From NCBI RefSeq assembly GCF_024721975.1, contig NZ_JANQBB010000002.1, positions 496,001-560,000 of the forward strand: DNA of 64,000 nucleotides. The letters run 5' to 3'. The stretch comes from Paenibacillus endoradicis. Its GTDB lineage: Bacteria > Bacillota > Bacilli > Paenibacillales > Paenibacillaceae. Shown here piece by piece: positions 63,101 to 64,000 of this stretch (its first letter is position 1; every line of letters starts with the position of its first letter). The notes under the pieces were generated by a model. The model ran no database searches. It saw only the letters and a program-made list of their open reading frames with translations, and had not been told where the DNA came from. The position numbers and the translations under genes were made by a program.

Positions 63101-64000
63101 GCAGTGAAGAGGCTCTCTTGCGCCGACTTATCGTCGAAGTTGAAAGTAAGTAACTGCTTCATCTCTGGCTCCTCTGGTTCCTGTTTCGGCTCTTCTATCC
63201 CGTTCGGCCAATTGACAAGAAGCTTATCGGGTGAACCGTCGGTACCAATCTTCTCCACTTCGATCGAGTTGATCAAGAAGTTGCTGCCGCCGGCACCGCC
63301 ACGGATGGCGATGTTGCCAATCAGGCCCTCTTTAGGCTGAGATCCGTCCAGCTTTAGTTCAGTGACTAAACTGTAGGTTTCTCCATTCACCATGCCGCTA
63401 TTGAAGTAGGCGGGAATTGCGGTAGCTACTTGGTTGGCAGAATACTGGTGATCATTGACGACCTCGCCGTCTTTGACGGTGTAGCTACCGTTGGATTCAT
63501 CTTTGAGCCAACGCACACGTATGGCACTTGTGCCCATCGAGGTGTAGTTGACGGTGATACGATATGTCGCATCTTTCTCTGGGGTGAACGCCACTTTGCC
63601 GTCCGCTCCCGCCGTCGACCAAGGCCACACATTGGCGTTATTACCAAGAATGATGTTCGCGCCGGAATAACCATCTCCATTATTCGTGGCGTAAACATGG
63701 ACGCCTTCCGTTCCGGCTTTCGGGATTTCGTTCGGCCAATTGACTAGCAGCTTATCGTCCTTGCCTTCAGCGCCTACCTTCTCGACCTTGATCCCGTTGA
63801 TCGAGAAGCTGCTACCGCCGGCACCGCCACGGATAGCGATGTTGCCAATCAGACCCTCTTTAGACTGGGATCCGTCCAGCTTTAATTCAGTGATTAAGGT
63901 GTAGGTTCCGCCATTTACCATGCCACTGTTGAAGTAGGCGGGAATTGCGGTAGCTACTTGATTAGCAGAATACTGGTGATCATTGACGGCCTCGCCGTCT
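60115..64000 (-). CDS. SLH-anchored GH10 endo-xylanase, N-terminus beyond the window
   Basis: An exported xylanase of at least 1294 residues; its start lies beyond 64000. The visible order from the N-terminal side is: tandem ~176-residue carbohydrate-binding-like repeats (one complete, part of another at the edge), a CBM4/9/22-like domain (62640-63160), a GH10 catalytic domain (61600-62630), an Fn3 domain (61300-61560), a beta domain typical of SLH proteins, and three SLH repeats (60115-60660). Acid/base Glu is in SWDVVNEAF (62221-62250) and the nucleophile Glu in VSELDIP (61811-61834). It should hydrolyse xylan at the cell surface. Base composition is much higher in GC than the rest of the window. 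Confidence 0.93.
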   Translation of the reverse strand, partial: DGEAVNDHQYSANQVATAIPAYFNSGMVNGGTYTLITELKLDGSQSKEGLIGNIAIRGGAGGSSFSINGIKVEKVGAEGKDDKLLVNWPNEIPKAGTEGVHVYATNNGDGYSGANIILGNNANVWPWSTAGADGKVAFTPEKDATYRITVNYTSMGTSAIRVRWLKDESNGSYTVKDGEVVNDHQYSANQVATAIPAYFNSGMVNGETYSLVTELKLDGSQPKEGLIGNIAIRGGAGGSNFLINSIEVEKIGTDGSPDKLLVNWPNGIEEPKQEPEEPEMKQLLTFNFDDKSAQESLFTAAASSKIEWVKEAGAGKNDDTALTVTHINGTSYTSADNAVRLTLSEPLPAGGVYNISVWFYAPAAGNEGKSTLTGPGIVLNGEYGSSAYKLPSNVGTLPIGHWKEVNVLTPLMEKPLNTIDFRLVVNDADKHANVWRIDNIVISQVGELQEVIIPKWDLTLASIADTYKDSFLIGNIMNANQTTDADITTMYKHHYNVMTPENDMKPQYLSSAKGVYNYTNADTLVNWAEANNIKVHGHTLVWHDQSAAWLTSGADGKALTRAEAKSNMEEYIINVAGHFKDKVISWDVVNEAFDGGSGIPTDWKTVLRKSSPWYIAYENGADKSKGESGADYIYDAFVLARLADRNATLYYNDYNETEAWKREAMALMAEDLNEKWKVDDRNTESGRLLVEGIGMQAHYWIQDLNPATVEATIARFVKAGVKVSVSELDIPSKGTLTKDEEIKQAELYAQLFVIYKKYASSIERITIWGKADSQSWRASGSPLLFDKAFAAKQAYYAVIDPEGYLHSDPGTGNDTTTPPSNITAQADGSSRIKISWETVTNAASYNLYRATANDGEYVKINKEAVTDNRFDDTGLRAGTTYYYKVTAVNEKGESLKSAAVHATTKSNSGDGTVTPPVNTGGSGAVTDGNAKVTIDSSAMNKAISEAKAGTIKVIVKAEDGVKLLSITIPADLMKVAKVSNISQIEVVSDLATVKLPISLLDKEGADVELNIGIVDNSKLSDVQRAKVGTNTVLDFNLSVGGENIVSFGTGQMVYLSLPYTLQPDENAEQIVIYYMSDAGNLEVVKNGRYNADTGLVEFGVKHFSKYAAAFVNVSFGDTSSVAWAKESINALVARGIVNCLSAETFAPNREVTRAEFIQMLIHTLDLVQPNATSTFSDVKEGSWYYEAVASAQNLGIIAGLPDGTLGINNKLSRQDMITMVDRALKTAGITLHDEVAAVAFKDDVAIAAYAKEAVAAMQKAGIISGMGNGTFAPQQATSRAQAAVILNHLLQRVH
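63173..64000 (-). repeat. 528-bp tandem repeat inside the xylanase gene
   Basis: The same sequence recurs with a period of 528 bases (176 codons): for example TACTGGTGATCATTGACG at 63443 and 63971, and TTCGGCCAATTGAC near 63203 and 63731. Nucleotide identity between copies is high. The window ends inside the next copy, so there may be further repeats beyond it. Confidence 0.8.

Noticed and set aside
60118..63747. Many plus-strand open frames opposite the xylanase gene
   Set aside because: The high-GC gene leaves long open antisense frames; the minus strand carries the GH10 and SLH motifs.

Overview
The window looks like chromosome of a low-GC Paenibacillaceae bacterium (Paenibacillus or a close relative). 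The signs are strong AGGAGG ribosome sites, frequent TTG/GTG starts, SLH-anchored multidomain polysaccharidases with Pro/Thr linkers, Paenibacillus-style lipoprotein sugar-binding proteins with AraC sensor-regulators, and homologues of B. subtilis YhbD, YteR, YtcQ and KatE. No tRNA, rRNA, CRISPR array, transposase or phage gene was seen.

Layout. 1-5 kb: a KatE-type catalase flanked by two acyltransferase-3 membrane proteins. 5.5-7.5 kb: an aldo/keto reductase and an AraC regulator. 7.5-13.7 kb: an iron block, with a ferredoxin-NADP reductase-like flavoprotein divergent from a siderophore ABC importer (ATPase, binding protein, two permeases, second binding protein). One Fur box overlaps both promoters. 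13.7-17.8 kb: small membrane proteins, a beta-lactamase-fold hydrolase, an alpha/beta hydrolase lacking its nucleophile serine, and a cupin. 18.2-23.7 kb: two convergent GH43 arabinanases, one SLH-anchored and one secreted. 23.9-31.0 kb: a 1849-residue SLH protein carrying a metallophosphoesterase, behind an ECF sigma/anti-sigma pair. 31-35.3 kb: phosphotransferase, HEAT, epimerase and pentapeptide proteins. 35.6-39.1 kb: a GH87-type alpha-1,3-glucanase. 39-43.8 kb: small regulators, oxidoreductase, OsmC, phosphotransferase and methyltransferase. 43.8-52.8 kb: a rhamnogalacturonan-type uptake locus (GH105, two permeases, two binding proteins, divergent AraC sensor-regulator). 52.9-60 kb: bactofilin/YhbD, a PPP phosphatase, an alpha/beta hydrolase, a PNPOx-like stress protein, two SDRs and a TetR regulator. 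60.1-64 kb: the 3' part of an SLH-anchored GH10 xylanase of clearly higher GC, cut by the window edge.

Together the carbohydrate genes describe a saprophyte that attacks arabinan, pectin side chains, alpha-1,3-glucan and xylan with surface-tethered and secreted enzymes and imports the oligosaccharides. The importer here has no ATPase gene, so a shared MsmX-type ATPase elsewhere is expected.

The most interesting unexplained signals are: a leader module shared by unrelated genes, one copy of which extends the cupin reading frame falsely; a 19-bp hairpin that buries the ribosome site of the giant S-layer protein; a symmetric four-half-site operator at a small XRE regulator; an unlisted 58-residue membrane protein; and the GC-shifted xylanase with 528-bp internal repeats. 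Many starts below were moved to agree with ribosome-binding sites. Homology calls rest on recognition from memory, not on searches.
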